Source: Ophiura sarsii
Lineage: Eukaryota > Echinodermata > Ophiuroidea > Amphilepidida > Ophiuridae
Length of the DNA stretch: 64,000 bases
Direction: 5' to 3'
Assembly: GCA_035610835.1 (NCBI GenBank)
Contig: CM069442.1
Span: 61,419,431 to 61,483,430 of the forward strand
The position numbers were made by a program, and so were the translations under genes. How positions within the stretch are numbered: position 1 is the stretch's first letter; every line of letters starts with the position of its first letter. Of this stretch, positions 35,292-46,061 are shown piece by piece. The notes beneath the pieces were generated by a model. That model was not told the DNA's origin. It saw only the letters and a program-made list of their open reading frames with translations, and made no database searches.

Positions 35292-35845
35292 ATTATAATC
35301 TACAATCCTGATGAACTTATTCAAAGACATTTTGATGTTGGTATTATGGGCCATTGTATTGTTTACCACTTACCAACATAGCTAATTCCAACATATTCAT
35401 GGATTTGTTGAGGTATTTTTCTGACCAATATGTGGCAGTTATCTTGCCAGGTTCCAACTCAGAACTGTCAGGCGATTGAATGTATAACGTGCTGGAAATT
35501 CATTGAAAATCAAAATACTTCTCTTGTCCATGGCAATGCAAATTTGGTGGCATTGTCACTTAAATTGTTAACAGTTTTGAAGAGTTGAATAAGGTAACTT
35601 ACCTATAGCAATGGCGCTATGTGGCTCAATCAGATAGGGGCCAGACTGCCACACAGACATCCCAAGTTTGATTATTGGCGCTGGTGCGGCTGAACTTTCC
35701 CCCTAATTTGACCAGTTTTGCCTTGGGAATATGGGTTAATTGGGCATAATTTCTCTTGGTTTATGATAAATGTATAAATACATTGTGCTGTGATGTTGTA
35801 ACTTTTTTATTTAATGATATGTACTTTTGCTCTTCATCATTTCAG
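35292..35845. other. Intron, nothing recognised
   Basis: No exon or repeat boundary was found before the acceptor TCATTTCAG. Confidence 0.4.
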
Positions 35846-36495
35846 ATCCATCCTATGGAACTCCACCTCCAACCTATGGCCCTTATCCTCCATCGTACTA
35901 TGGTACTCCACCTCCAAACTATGGTACCATACCGCCATGGTACTATGGTACTCCACCTCCAACCTATGGTCCTTTTCCTCCATGGTACTATGGTACTCCA
36001 CCTCCAACCTATGGCCCTTTTCCTCCATGGTACTATGATACGCCACCTCCGACCTATGGCCCTTTTCCTCCAGACTATTATGGTACTCCACCGCCATACG
36101 GTACTCCAGACTATGGTACTCCTCCATCGGACTATGGTACTCCACCTCCAAACTATGGTACTCCACCTCCATGGTACTATGGTACTCCACCTCCAACCTA
36201 TGGTCCTTTTCCTCCATGGTACTATGATACGCCACCTCCAAACTATTATGACACGTCACCTCCAGACTATTATGGTACTCCACCGCCATACGGTACTCCA
36301 GACTATGGTACTCCTCCATCGGACTATGGTACTCCACCTCCAAACTATGGTACTCCACCTCCATGGTACTATGGTACTCCACCTCCAACCTATGGTCCTT
36401 TTCCTCCATGGTACTATGATACGCCACCTCCAAACTATTATGACACGTCACCTCCAGACTATTATGGTACTCCTCCGCCATACGGCACTCCAGAT
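35846..36495 (+). repeat. In-frame coding repeat (Y-G-T-P-P-P type) with a 192-bp higher-order unit
   Basis: The basic unit is 15-30 bases (TATGGTACTCCACCTCC and variants). A 192-base, 64-codon block starting at CAGACTATTATGGTACTCC recurs at 36071, 36263 and, partially, 36455, almost unchanged. Such regular spacing shows recent unequal exchange, always in multiples of three. Confidence 0.92.
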
Positions 36496-36645
36496 CCGAA
36501 CAATGATGTTTACCCAGATATACTTCAGCAAGTCTCTGTGCCTCTGATATCATCTGAAAGGTGTAGCAGTTCTGAGTTCCTTTATGGTAGTCGGGTTACA
36601 GAAGAGATGATATGTGCAGGGCGTGCTGGTATAGACAGTTGTCAG
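35846..36645 (+). CDS. Protease 1, exon 3: autolysis loop with a giant Pro/Tyr repeat, then the 168-192 region
   Basis: 800 bases, entering in phase 1 and leaving in phase 0. The partner exon (57143-57297) has 155 bases, so this one is 645 bases (215 codons) longer. Translation starts Y-P-S-Y-G-T-P-P-P-T-Y-G-P and repeats Y-G-T-P-P-P, Y-G-P-F-P-P-W-Y and N-Y-Y-D-T-S-P-P units to about 36495. It then resumes normal protease sequence: P-D-I-L-Q-Q-V-S-V-P-L-I-S-S-E-R-C, M-I-C-A-G-R-A-G-I-D-S-C-Q. D-S-C-Q places Asp at position 189, predicting trypsin-like cleavage after Arg/Lys. The frame is fully open through all repeats. Confidence 0.93.
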
Positions 36646-37410
36646 GTAACATCCCATAACGAAAAGTATTATGATACTAAGGCTGAGGGGAAAAGACCGG
36701 TTCTATAGGCCAGACCAACCCATATTGTTCACTTATGTGTTTTTTGTGCAAATACTGAAAAAAAAGTTCATGAAATTTTCAATAACAAAAAATTAATCAA
36801 AACATTCAAAAACTGTTTTTTTTACAAATATTAAAAAAATAATTTGACAAACATTAAAAAAGAAAATTAAAGTTTATGACATTTTAAACAACAAATTAAT
36901 CAAAGCATTCACAAACTGTTACATATTTTGAAATGTTAGAAACTTTTAAAATATGGCTCAATTAAAAAACCCATGCCTGGCTGATGAATGATCCTACCTG
37001 AGAGGTCAGCTCGCAGTTTTTTCCTTCAGCCACCTAACCTCAAATTTCTTGTTTGAGAAATTTCCCTTTAGCAGGTGGTACCTCATTGGCAACCAAATAT
37101 CTACTTATATAGTTTATGGTCAGTAGGCCATTTTGGGGTTTCCCCTATTTTAGAGATTTTTCTGATATGAAAACCCCCACCAAGTGTAAACAAGTAAACT
37201 CATCACATGGTTAAATCAATAGAAAATACATTATTTCATCTTTTAACACCACATATTTGTGAACATTTTTACTGACCATCCATGATTTGAACCTGGGACC
37301 TCGGGGTCTTTGAGCTTATAAGTCTGACGAGGAATAACTGTCATTTTATTATAGGCCTTAAGTTCAGTCCTGTCCTCTAACAATAAGTGTATCTTTTGTG
37401 TCATACCTAG
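36646..37410. other. Intron, start conserved with protease 2
   Basis: The first 50 or so bases after the donor (GTAACATCCCATAA, AAAAGTATTATGA) match the intron after 57297. The rest is AT-rich with no recognised content. Confidence 0.5.
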
Positions 37411-37581
<171 letters not shown>

Positions 37582-37684
37582 TGAAGAAGTGGAAAATAGA
37601 TAATAGATGTTTTTCATGCATCGTAATATATAGTTGCACACACATGTAAAAGAAAAATGCAACTATATGTTTCTTTATTATATA

Positions 37685-38784
37685 CAGGGTGTCCCAAAAG
37701 TCTATGCACGTTTTTGAAGACTCATATCTCATAAAATATAAATCATATGGTATAAATTTAACCATATGTTGATAGACGAGTTTTGGGAAATTATTTTGAT
37801 ACCAAACACAACCCTATTGGTGAACCCACAACATTATAAAACTGGTTGAAAGTTTTTAGCCGTGTGAGAACCATTCATACCAAGTACCACACATTGTTGC
37901 TAAAACAGGTGCGCATAAATTAACGGTATGAAATCAACGTTGCGCATTAGTCACAGTTCACTGCTTACCTTGCAACAATAATGTTATTACCAAACTCGGT
38001 CACTCACAACATAAATAGGCGTAGTAGACAACATTGCACAACAAAAGTCTTCATTCAAGATGGTTTCCAGCATAGAGCAAATGCAAATTGTATGGTTCTA
38101 GGCTGAAACAAATTATGTTCAACTTACTCAACAAAAGCTCAGAAAACATTTTAAAGTGAAATGCGCACCAGGAGGAATATCCAATCTTAAGTTGGTGGAT
38201 ACATTTTTTAACACAGGAACTGTGCATGATTTGTCTCGAAGTGGTAGAAAAAGGACTGGTAGATCAACAAGTCACATTGAAGTCATAAGACATGCAATAA
38301 CCAAAAGTCCAAAGAGATCTATGCTCTGTGTGATGTGTGTGTTCACTTTTCTGTTACGTTTTTCTATTTGTTAGGTCTGTGTTTTTGCATTAGCACACGT
38401 CTCTGTATAAATGGAAACCATTTAAACTAGATTTCACTATAGAAACGAAAACTATGTGTGATATAGTTTGTTATTATGATGGGATCACTGTAATGTAAAA
38501 TTTTAAATATAACAATTGACGGATCACTTTCAGTGTAACCAACTCTACCCGTCTGGGTATGGATTTATGAACTTTATTTTCCTCCGAAGTATAAAATTAC
38601 ATTTTTGCAGTAATTAATATTTTACTTCTAGGGTGGCATTACAAACAGATGTTACTCTAATGTTTGGTATCAACATTATTTCCCACATCTCCTGTTTCTA
38701 AATATGTATTCATATTTTCAATACGACTTATATTTTGTGAACTACAATGCTTCAAAGTCATGCATAGACTTTTGGGACACCCTG
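37685..38784. mobile_element. Mariner-type element remnant, 1.1 kb, TA duplication
   Basis: It starts CAGGGTGTCCCAAAAGTCTA and ends with the inverse, flanked by TA (37683-37684 and 38785-38786). On the plus strand near 38060-38340 a decayed frame reads K-L-R-K-H-F-K-V, then T-G-T-V-H-D-L-S-R-S-G-R-K-R-T-G-R, then A-I-T-K-S-P-K-R-S. That resembles the N-terminal helix-turn-helix found with mariner-like transposases. The catalytic DDE part is missing, so the element is a deletion derivative. Confidence 0.78.
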
Positions 38785-38786
38785 TA

Positions 38787-39339
38787 GATATGTGTAAAGA
38801 AACAAAAGACAAGCAAAATGGTTAGACTTTGACACATAGCAAAATATTTTGACTCAGATATCCCCTCTGGGAGCTTAATTTTGATTACAACTCAAAATCT
38901 AAGTGTATAGATGGTGTGACCGGTGACGTAGTGCCCGGCGGTTTGCGTGCGCACCTACAGGGAACGGTGCTTTAATTCACACTTGATTGATCATTACTTA
39001 CCATGCTTACGGTGTAATGGTGCAGAAGTCATGGTATGCATCCCTAAGCACAATGAGAGACCAGGTACTAAATCTGGTTGCCCGGCGGTTTGCGTGCGCA
39101 CCATAAGGGCATGTGCTTTTAAAATTGGCGCTCAGTGATGTGTGTTTTGCTTTCATAGTATGATGTATGCAGTAGTCATGGACTAGTACCCCTAGCATGT
39201 CTTTAGACCAGGCGCTAATCAATATGTAAACACTACTGATGTAAACAACGGTCACCTCATCTATAATTTTGGTTGAGTTTGGTGAATTATGTCACAAGAT
39301 AAGTATGAACTACTTTCCAATGGTAAATCAAAACGTCAT
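38787..39339. other. Intron with a short direct duplication
   Basis: GTGCCCGGCGGTTTGCGTGCGCACC near 38931 recurs as TGCCCGGCGGTTTGCGTGCGCACC near 39079. No exon. Confidence 0.4.
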
Positions 39340-39354
39340 TGTTCTGTCTTGGGT

Positions 39355-39585
39355 CCTTAATTCAGCATGTATAAAGGATTACTTCATATCTATAACATTT
39401 GGACAATCTGCTCTAAACATGTTCAAATGCCAATAACACAACTATCAAAACCTTGCAAGTGCTCTTGTCCCTGAACATGTATAAAGCCACCATGTCCTAT
39501 GCATTACTGTTGGGCAGTTTTACTTTAGACGTGCTGAAAGGCCGGAAAATATACATCGGTTTTGACAGAGCAGCCACGATAAGCA
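39355..39585. mobile_element. MITE family copy 3
   Basis: It shares TTCAGCATGTATAAAG, TGCTCTAAACATGTTCAA, AAGTGCTCTTG and GGTTTTGACAGAGCAG with the copy at 13037-13287. It lies just upstream of the LDLa acceptor at 39651. Confidence 0.55.
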
Positions 39586-39651
39586 AAATATACAAAACAT
39601 TTTTATTACTAACTTGTCCCAAAATAAACACTGTAACTTTAATACCACCAG

Positions 39652-39774
39652 GTTCCCAGCTTTGCCGACCAGATCAGTTCCAGTGTACAAGTGGCCAATG
39701 TTTACCATCATGTTGGAACAAATGTGACTTCAGAATTCAATGTCACGATGGAAGTGATGAGCTAGACTGTGATT
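39652..39774 (+). CDS. Exon: LDLa 3, seven-cysteine variant
   Basis: A 41-codon phase 1-1 exon, acceptor [31 protein letters not shown] and later [11 protein letters not shown]. All six LDLa cysteines are there, plus one between C3 and C4 (P-S-C-W), leaving an odd number. The paralogue at 60230 has the same extra cysteine. It directly follows the protease C-terminus. Confidence 0.9.
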
Positions 39775-41261
39775 GTAAGTAACATACTGACAGATAATTT
39801 ATTCCCAGAAATTTGATGTAAAATTAATATGCTCCTATTACATGTCTTTTGCATTTTCCCACACCGTTTTGTTTTCTTCTTCTCTTTCATGTAGAGATTT
39901 CATCATTTCTTAGAATATTCTATGGAAATGAAGCAAATATGAAAATCCCGAAAAAGTTTGTTTGACATTGCTAAATTTATAAAAATTAATAAAAAACAAA
40001 CAAATTATCTTTTGCCCATGCACAAGTGGCAACAGCATCTTACTATAAATCTGGAAACAGTGTGTATTTGTTTGTTTGTGTGTTTGTTATCCTTATTTCT
40101 CCGTTAGTTGTGATCAAAGTGGCGCCTAATTTGCATGAAAGATAGAGGAAATAAAGGGAAGGGTGTTAAAGTTTATTTCAGTGAAATTGGTTAACAATTC
40201 GCTCCAAAAACAGCAAAAAACCTCTCAGATTTGGCTCATAAATGCCACTAGAATTGAACAACATTGTGCGTTGCGTGTACTACCGCGTAATCATACCATG
40301 GTAACAAGTTGCGCAAGGGCTCACTGCCGCGGCACACGCACCCCTACACATGGCGCAGAAGCCACACGGGAAATGGTTATAGGCCTGTTGGTAGGGTATT
40401 TGGTGTCATGTTGGGGGTTGGGGGCAGTGTAAAACCACAGGAAATGGTTTAGGATAGGCCATGGTTATAATGGTACAAGTAGCGTTTTTCGGGGGTTAAT
40501 GAAGCAACCTAATTTCTTTACTTTAAGTTGGCATGCCAAACAATCTAAGGGACCGAGGGTTAATGAAGTAGCCACGGGAAATGGTTTAGGGAGGGTTGTG
40601 ATTATAAATCAACCTGGTTTGGGTGTGTGTATGGGGGGGGGGGGGGGGTAAAATCACGGGAAATGTTTTAGGATAGGGTTAAGAGTTAATGAATTAGCCA
40701 CGGTAAATGGTTAGGAGGGTTATGATTATAAATCCACCTGGTTGGTGTAGTTGCAGGGGGGTGGGGTTGTAGGGGGTGTATGTGGTTTTAAAAGTACCGA
40801 GAGTTAATTTGATGCGGTTTGAGAGGTAGGGGGTTAATAAAGTAGCCACGGTAAATGGTTTAGGAGGGATATGGTTATAAATCAACCTGATTTGGGAGGT
40901 GGTTGTAGGGGGTTTATAATGCCTTTAGGAGGGATATGGTTGTAGGGGGTTTATGTGGTTTCAGAGGTAGGTAATGTGGCATAACCATCTAGCGGGGACC
41001 CGATTGTAGCGAGGGTACGCTGCTAGTTTACATAAAGCATCAAAGGCCAAAAACCCAAAACCTCTATGACCATGCACCATAATAATACAATGGAATGTGG
41101 TGGAAGTTTAATCTACCTATCCTATGCACTAGATTGTTCAGAAGCATGTAACATCAGTTATTTGACATGATTTGCCATCACTCAAAATTGTTTAAAAATA
41201 AGTGGATTATTTTGTATGAAGGTGTAACAGTAAATGCACCCTTTTCATTTGTCTTCTACAG
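39775..41261. repeat. Intron with degenerate tandem repeat (about 40310-41010)
   Basis: GGAAATGGTTTAGG, GGTTATAAATCAACCTG and AGTTAATGAAGTAGCCACGG-like segments recur four or five times with variable spacing, together with G-runs (about 40633-40649). Non-coding. Confidence 0.55.
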
Positions 41262-41630
41262 ATTGTGGTACAGACTCTGATATAATCCTTCTTGACGACG
41301 GAACCATCTTTGATTTAACCTCCGCCGACTATCCATCCAACTATCCCACATCCACATACACTGATATCACATGTCAGTGGTTTGTGCAAACTGTGTCAGG
41401 CGCCAGAGTCTATGTACACTTCATAGATTTCTCCTTGTATTATTCTGACCGCCTTTATTTTGGTCGTGACTTAAACAACATGTACGAGGTTGAGTTAACG
41501 GGAGATGATATTCCTTTAGACGTAGCGTCTCCTGCCGGAAGTACGATGCTGGTCATTACTTTTACAGTGCAACCTTATTCCCAATCTGCACGGGGCTTTC
41601 ATTTGCAGCTCTCAAATGCTGAAGATATAG
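41262..41630 (+). CDS. Exon: CUB domain 7 (end of duplicated block, copy 1)
   Basis: A 123-codon phase 1-1 exon, acceptor TTCTACAG and donor GTATGA. Y-C-G-T-D-S-D-I, A-D-Y-P-S-N-Y-P, I-T-C-Q-W-F-V-Q-T, Y-Y-S-D-R-L-Y-F-G-R, R-G-F-H-L-Q-L. Compared with 61387-61758 I count 12 differences, including one missing codon (T-G-D-D versus T-G-Y-D-D). It connects in phase to the next short LDLa, which makes this one gene. Confidence 0.9.
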
Positions 41631-41789
41631 GTATGAGTTATTCGATTTTCAATCTTACAATTTGGGTGTTTGGATAGAATACTAGAATACCTATGCACAT
41701 ACAGTGTAATTCTAAGAGCCAAGTGTATAAAACTAAATTCTGCAGTACTTACTTCCAGTCCAGATAAATGAAAAAGTGATAATAATCAT

Positions 41790-42105
41790 AATAATAACAA
41801 TCAATTTATATAGCTCGGCCTATCTAGGCAGCCTATTCCGAGGTGCTGTAGCCTATTATTATTACGCTGCCGTTAGGAAATTGTCACAATCATTTCACTT
41901 CACTTATGTGGCAACTGGCTAAGTGCTCAACCATATCAGCACTTGGATTGTATCACCCGTAACAGCTACCCAATCTCGCTTGGGTGAACGAGGCAAATGA
42001 GACTAAGTATCTTGCCCAAGGACAAACATGTTAGCCTTGACAGGGCTAGAACTCACAACCTCGTGATCATGAATCCCGCGCTGTTCTGCTGGACCACACA
42101 TACTC
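41790..42105 (-). mobile_element. tRNA-derived SINE (probable)
   Basis: Read on the minus strand: a tRNA-like head near 42105-42035 (GGTCCAGCAGAACAGCG, then GTGAGTTCTAGCCC as a weakened B box), a body with TCCTTGGGCAAGATACTTAG, and an AT-rich trinucleotide tail (ATT repeats) near 41790. A related piece (GGCTTAGTGCCTTGCC, GCTAGAACACACAACC) lies at about 60905-60980. Confidence 0.5.
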
Positions 42106-43239
42106 TCACAAGTACCTTTTCTTTCCAAATAGAAATAGTTGAAGTTGCTGTTCTTATTTCATTAATACAAGCATCAATTTGAATCTTAAACCTACCCTCC
42201 TGAAGCTTTCCCCTGTATTCACCTTAGTTCAGGAGGGAAATTGGTCAAGATTTATCCTTTCCTGCAATTTGTTGGGTGAACCTCAGTGCACTATGTTTGT
42301 TCTATAGTAATATATGGGAGCAGTTGATATATAGGTGAAGATTCACAATATAGCCGTCTGTCTAAAATATAAATTAGTTCAAGATTCACCATATCTAAAA
42401 TATAATAGGATACGATTAGACATCTAATTCTTGAGGAAGGTAGGGTCAAGATTCACATTGATGCCTGCATAAGTCTTATCTGGGAATCTAGATAGAGATA
42501 TTCCAGATCCAAAAATATATTCGAAATGAGATATCTTTATCAAAATATTTCAAAAATATTGGTGCATCACTTGTTTGCCCGCCATATTAATTAAACTTTA
42601 TATCATTGGGATATGTTATACAAAGATGATTATAATCTTATAATCGAAGCAAACAATTCTTGATCAATTTGCCCCATATGCACATGTGCTTTACATACAA
42701 GACGTGAATGCTGTGAACCAAATCATGTGCGCGTACTTGAGTGTGTTATACTTGTGCGTATCCGAGATGCGTATCTGTTGGTCGAAAATTATTTGTTTAG
42801 ATTATAATATTATATATACACTTAAAACAACAAGTTTCTGATCAGGTGCTTATATGTTAGCTTATTCAAAATCAATAATCGGTACCAAAATCTAAGAAAT
42901 ACATGAATTGCGCAAATTCCTTCCCCAAAATTTGACACCTTTTTTTAATAAAAATTGAGTGGATACTTTTAAAGTTATGATGGCTTAAGTGACCAGACCC
43001 AATGCAAAAAAGTTGTAGCAAATTAAATTTTCTATGGGATATCATTGCTTAGTGTGTGCTATATGCAGTATCAATGTGTGTGTATATGAATCACAGCTAA
43101 TCATCCATCCATGTGTGACTGCTTTCAATTTGTACCCTGCAAATCAATGATATCACATAGAAAAATTATTTGCTTTAAAAGTTATGCATCATCCCCGCTC
43201 CTCCATTCCGATTAACTAAGTGTTGAAATCTTATTTCAG
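42106..43239. other. Intron, nothing recognised
   Basis: AT-rich; no exon or repeat boundary was identified. Confidence 0.4.
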
Positions 43240-43344
43240 ATTTTGTTACCTGTGCTAATGGTATGGAGGTATTACCAGACGAGAGTTCATTTTGTGATGG
43301 AATCGTTGACTGCACTGATGAAAGTGATGAATCATCTGACTGCT
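43240..43344 (+). CDS. Exon: mini-LDLa 7 (start of duplicated block, copy 2)
   Basis: A 35-codon phase 1-1 exon, acceptor TATTTCAG and donor GTAAGT. T-C-A-N-G-M-E-V-L-P-D-E-S, F-C-D-G-I-V-D-C-T-D-E-S-D-E-S-S-D-C. It is the partner of 19222-19329, one codon shorter before the first cysteine. Confidence 0.87.
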
Positions 43345-44007
43345 GTAAGTTGACAGCGGTTATTTAGTAGATGAAATTGAATTTGTTTATGCTTCAGGCT
43401 CTGATGAATATATGAACATTTCAAAATCAGAGTTTTTACACATCTTATATAATACAATTATTAAAAGTATTAGATTTGGCCTTGTTTGCTAAAAACTATA
43501 ATAAAAGGATAATTTCACTCGCTTTGGAGTGGTTACGTGTTTTAATTTTTGCAATGTATATGAAATCTTTGTTAAAATAAGTTGTAATCTGAAGATTGAT
43601 TATAAAAATGTTATAATTCCCTATAATTCCCTATAAGTCTACAAAACACTATAAAATTCAAAGGTTTTTTAATTAAATATTTCCTCAAAAAGTGCATGTG
43701 TATGTGATTTTGCTGACAGAATATCATAATATATTGCATAAAAACAATGAAACCATCTCAGGTGCGTAGTTGAAAATCTCTTTTACGCATACAAGGACAA
43801 GGCGGGGGTTTTGAGGAGGTTTTTTTCGTGAACATTTTGACTTTTTTTCAACAACAAAATCATAAATTTTGAAGTTTTTGTTATCAATATTATTGATTTC
43901 ACTTACTCGGTTTGTATTCTTTGCTCAATCCTCATGTGGATTTAATTGAGTTTGGTTGTCATAGGTTCTGCTAGAATCATGCTTATAGGCCGGCCAATAT
44001 ATTGTTA

Positions 44008-44480
44008 TTATTATTTATATCAGGCTTTTTAACGGTACAATAAAACTGTGTATTCAATATTGTTTAACCAAAGAACCTGGATGCATCCAATATTCTAAAA
44101 ATATTGCCGTCCAATATTTTTTAGTCTCATACCCATTATTTGTTCGTTACGAATATTCGTCTATTCTTTTGTATACAAAGGAGTTCACGCAAATTTAGCG
44201 TTTATTAAGCATGCAGTCGAGACTAATTTTCGCTGATTGCATGAGTTTCCGCAAAAACGTGTTATCGGCTTAATGAAGCAGGCTGACGTGGGGAACCACT
44301 ACGAAAACAACAAATCAACAAGTTTGCAAAATGTCGGAACCGCAGCAGACTCCCGGGAGATTCGCTTCTCTAAGTGATGATGATTTTAATGAACTTTTGC
44401 GGAAAATAGATTTTGCAAATACAATTAAATCAACACGCAACGCAACTATGGGTAAAAGCCTGATATAAATAATAATAATA
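44008..44480. mobile_element. Inverted-end element beside a palindrome
   Basis: TTATTTATATCAGGCTTTTTA near 44020 is inverse to TAAAAGCCTGATATAAATAA near 44453. A second palindrome abuts at 44479-44623 (ATATTGGATG, GGTGATACAAGAAAATATTG and their inverses). Confidence 0.55.
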
Positions 44481-44630
44481 ATATTGGATGTCTTATTTTC
44501 GGGTGATACAAGAAAATATTGCACTCGCTATAAAAAATATTGCACTCGTCTCCGACTTGTGCAATATTTTTTATAGCTCGTGCAATATTTTCTTGTATCA
44601 CCCTCAAAGCCATCCAATATTATATAAATA

Positions 44631-45335
44631 CAGGGTGACCCAGAAAATGTTGAACCCAAAAATCACAAACTTAACAAAAATAATCAAAAATGAAAAAGAA
44701 TAAATATGGCATTCTGTTTTCAACAGTTATGTAAACAATTTATTCAGCTTTCTGGAGAACTTTAGATCATGTTAATTGGCCTTACCAAACTAAAGATACA
44801 CTTGATTGTGTGACAGGGGGTGTTTTCGCCCTTTTGTAAAAGTGAAAAAAATTGTAACTTGGTTCAGATATGAAACTTAATTCTGTTCTAAGTACGGTGA
44901 GTTAAGTAATCTTTTCTTTTGATCTGTATTTATCAAATTAACATTTTCAAATGAAGTCAAGGGAACTTCAGTTTTTGTTTTCAAAGTCTCTTATATAATA
45001 ATAGTCTCTTATATAATAATAATATTGATTTACATAATAAATGAATATTGATGAGATACTGTGCAGAAATGGTTTCAAACAGGCACTTGTTCTGCTCATG
45101 TAGCATGAAACCATTTTTTTGCACTTCACTTACACAACAAAAACAACACTTCTTACAAAATTACACGTATTTTAAGTTTCGTGTGGCCTATTTTTATGAT
45201 CTAAAATGTTTCAGAAAGTTAAATGTATGGTGCACATAGCTGGTGAACGAGTTATGCAATATTTTGTTATTTTAATGGTAAAACAAAATATTGAATTTTG
45301 TGATTTTTGGGTTCAACATTTTCTGGGTCACCCTG
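44631..45335. mobile_element. 705-bp CAGGGTG-ended element with TA duplication
   Basis: CAGGGTGACCCAGAAAATGT at the left is exactly inverse to the right end, with the TIR running about 38 bases (through AACCCAAAAATCACAAA). TA flanks both sides. Same end type as 34072-34679 and 37685-38784. No transposase. Confidence 0.8.
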
Positions 45336-45602
45336 TATTTACTGCTTAAACATTAGTTGCAGGATCTAAATTATTCTGATTTGCTTACAGCGATAAAGCC
45401 TCCGCGCATTGATTTTTGTAGGTGCTCAATTGTGTTGTGCCCACCTAAACAGTGCCCTCTGTGGTCCAGTAGGTTATCCTTTGCCGTGATAGTGAAGAGG
45501 GATGGAGTAGAGACCGTGGTAATTTAATTCAAGCCAGTTTGTCCAAGTCTATTTATTATTTCTTTTTTAATTGAAAATTGATTTTTTTCTTCTTCATTGC
45601 AG

Positions 45603-45977
45603 ACTACTCGGAGTGCTCGGCTAATGATCAAATTATATTGGAACAAAATCAAGTGCTACTTCTGACTTCCCCAGGATATTTTATAGGTCGCTACACAAAT
45701 GGCCTATACTGTAGATGGATTGTTACACCATCTATAGAGAGGAGAGTTTCTGTAGGATTGTTAGACTTTTCAACTGAACGTGGATATGATTTCTTACAAA
45801 TTGGAACTGAGGGTGAAGAAAGTCAACTAACATATTCAGGATATATTAATCTAGTTGATCAGCCTGCTCTAGAGGTTTTGTCGGCAGTTGATGAAGCGCT
45901 TGTACTTGTGTTTAGGACTGATGGATCCGTCACCGGAGCAGGTTTTCTACTTCGAATTAACGATGTGACAAACCAAA
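45603..45977 (+). CDS. Exon: CUB domain 8 (duplicated block, copy 2)
   Basis: A 125-codon phase 1-1 exon, acceptor CATTGCAG, donor GTAGGT (weaker than most here). S-E-C-S-A-N-D-Q-I-I-L-E-Q-N, Y-C-R-W-I-V-T-P-S, R-G-Y-D-F-L-Q-I-G, G-F-L-L-R-I. Highly diverged from 21935-22306 although the adjacent exons are almost unchanged. A LINE was inserted 84 bases downstream. Confidence 0.88.
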
Positions 45978-46061
45978 GTAGGTGGAAAAAATTGAAAAAA
46001 ACCCCCCAACCCTGATGTATATAATATTTTAAGTATGATTAAAAGTGAAGTGGTTGTAGTT

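Noticed and set aside
35837..36553. 238-codon minus-strand open frame over the Pro/Tyr repeat
   Set aside because: It is the complement of a periodic coding repeat; an open antisense frame is expected and it has no domain.
38156..38374. Small gene in the protease intron
   Set aside because: It lies inside the TA-flanked CAGGGTG element and matches a transposase helix-turn-helix remnant.
41630..43240. A gene boundary between the two protease modules
   Set aside because: No terminator, promoter-like exon or signal peptide is visible, and the flanking exons join in phase; it cannot be fully excluded without cDNA.
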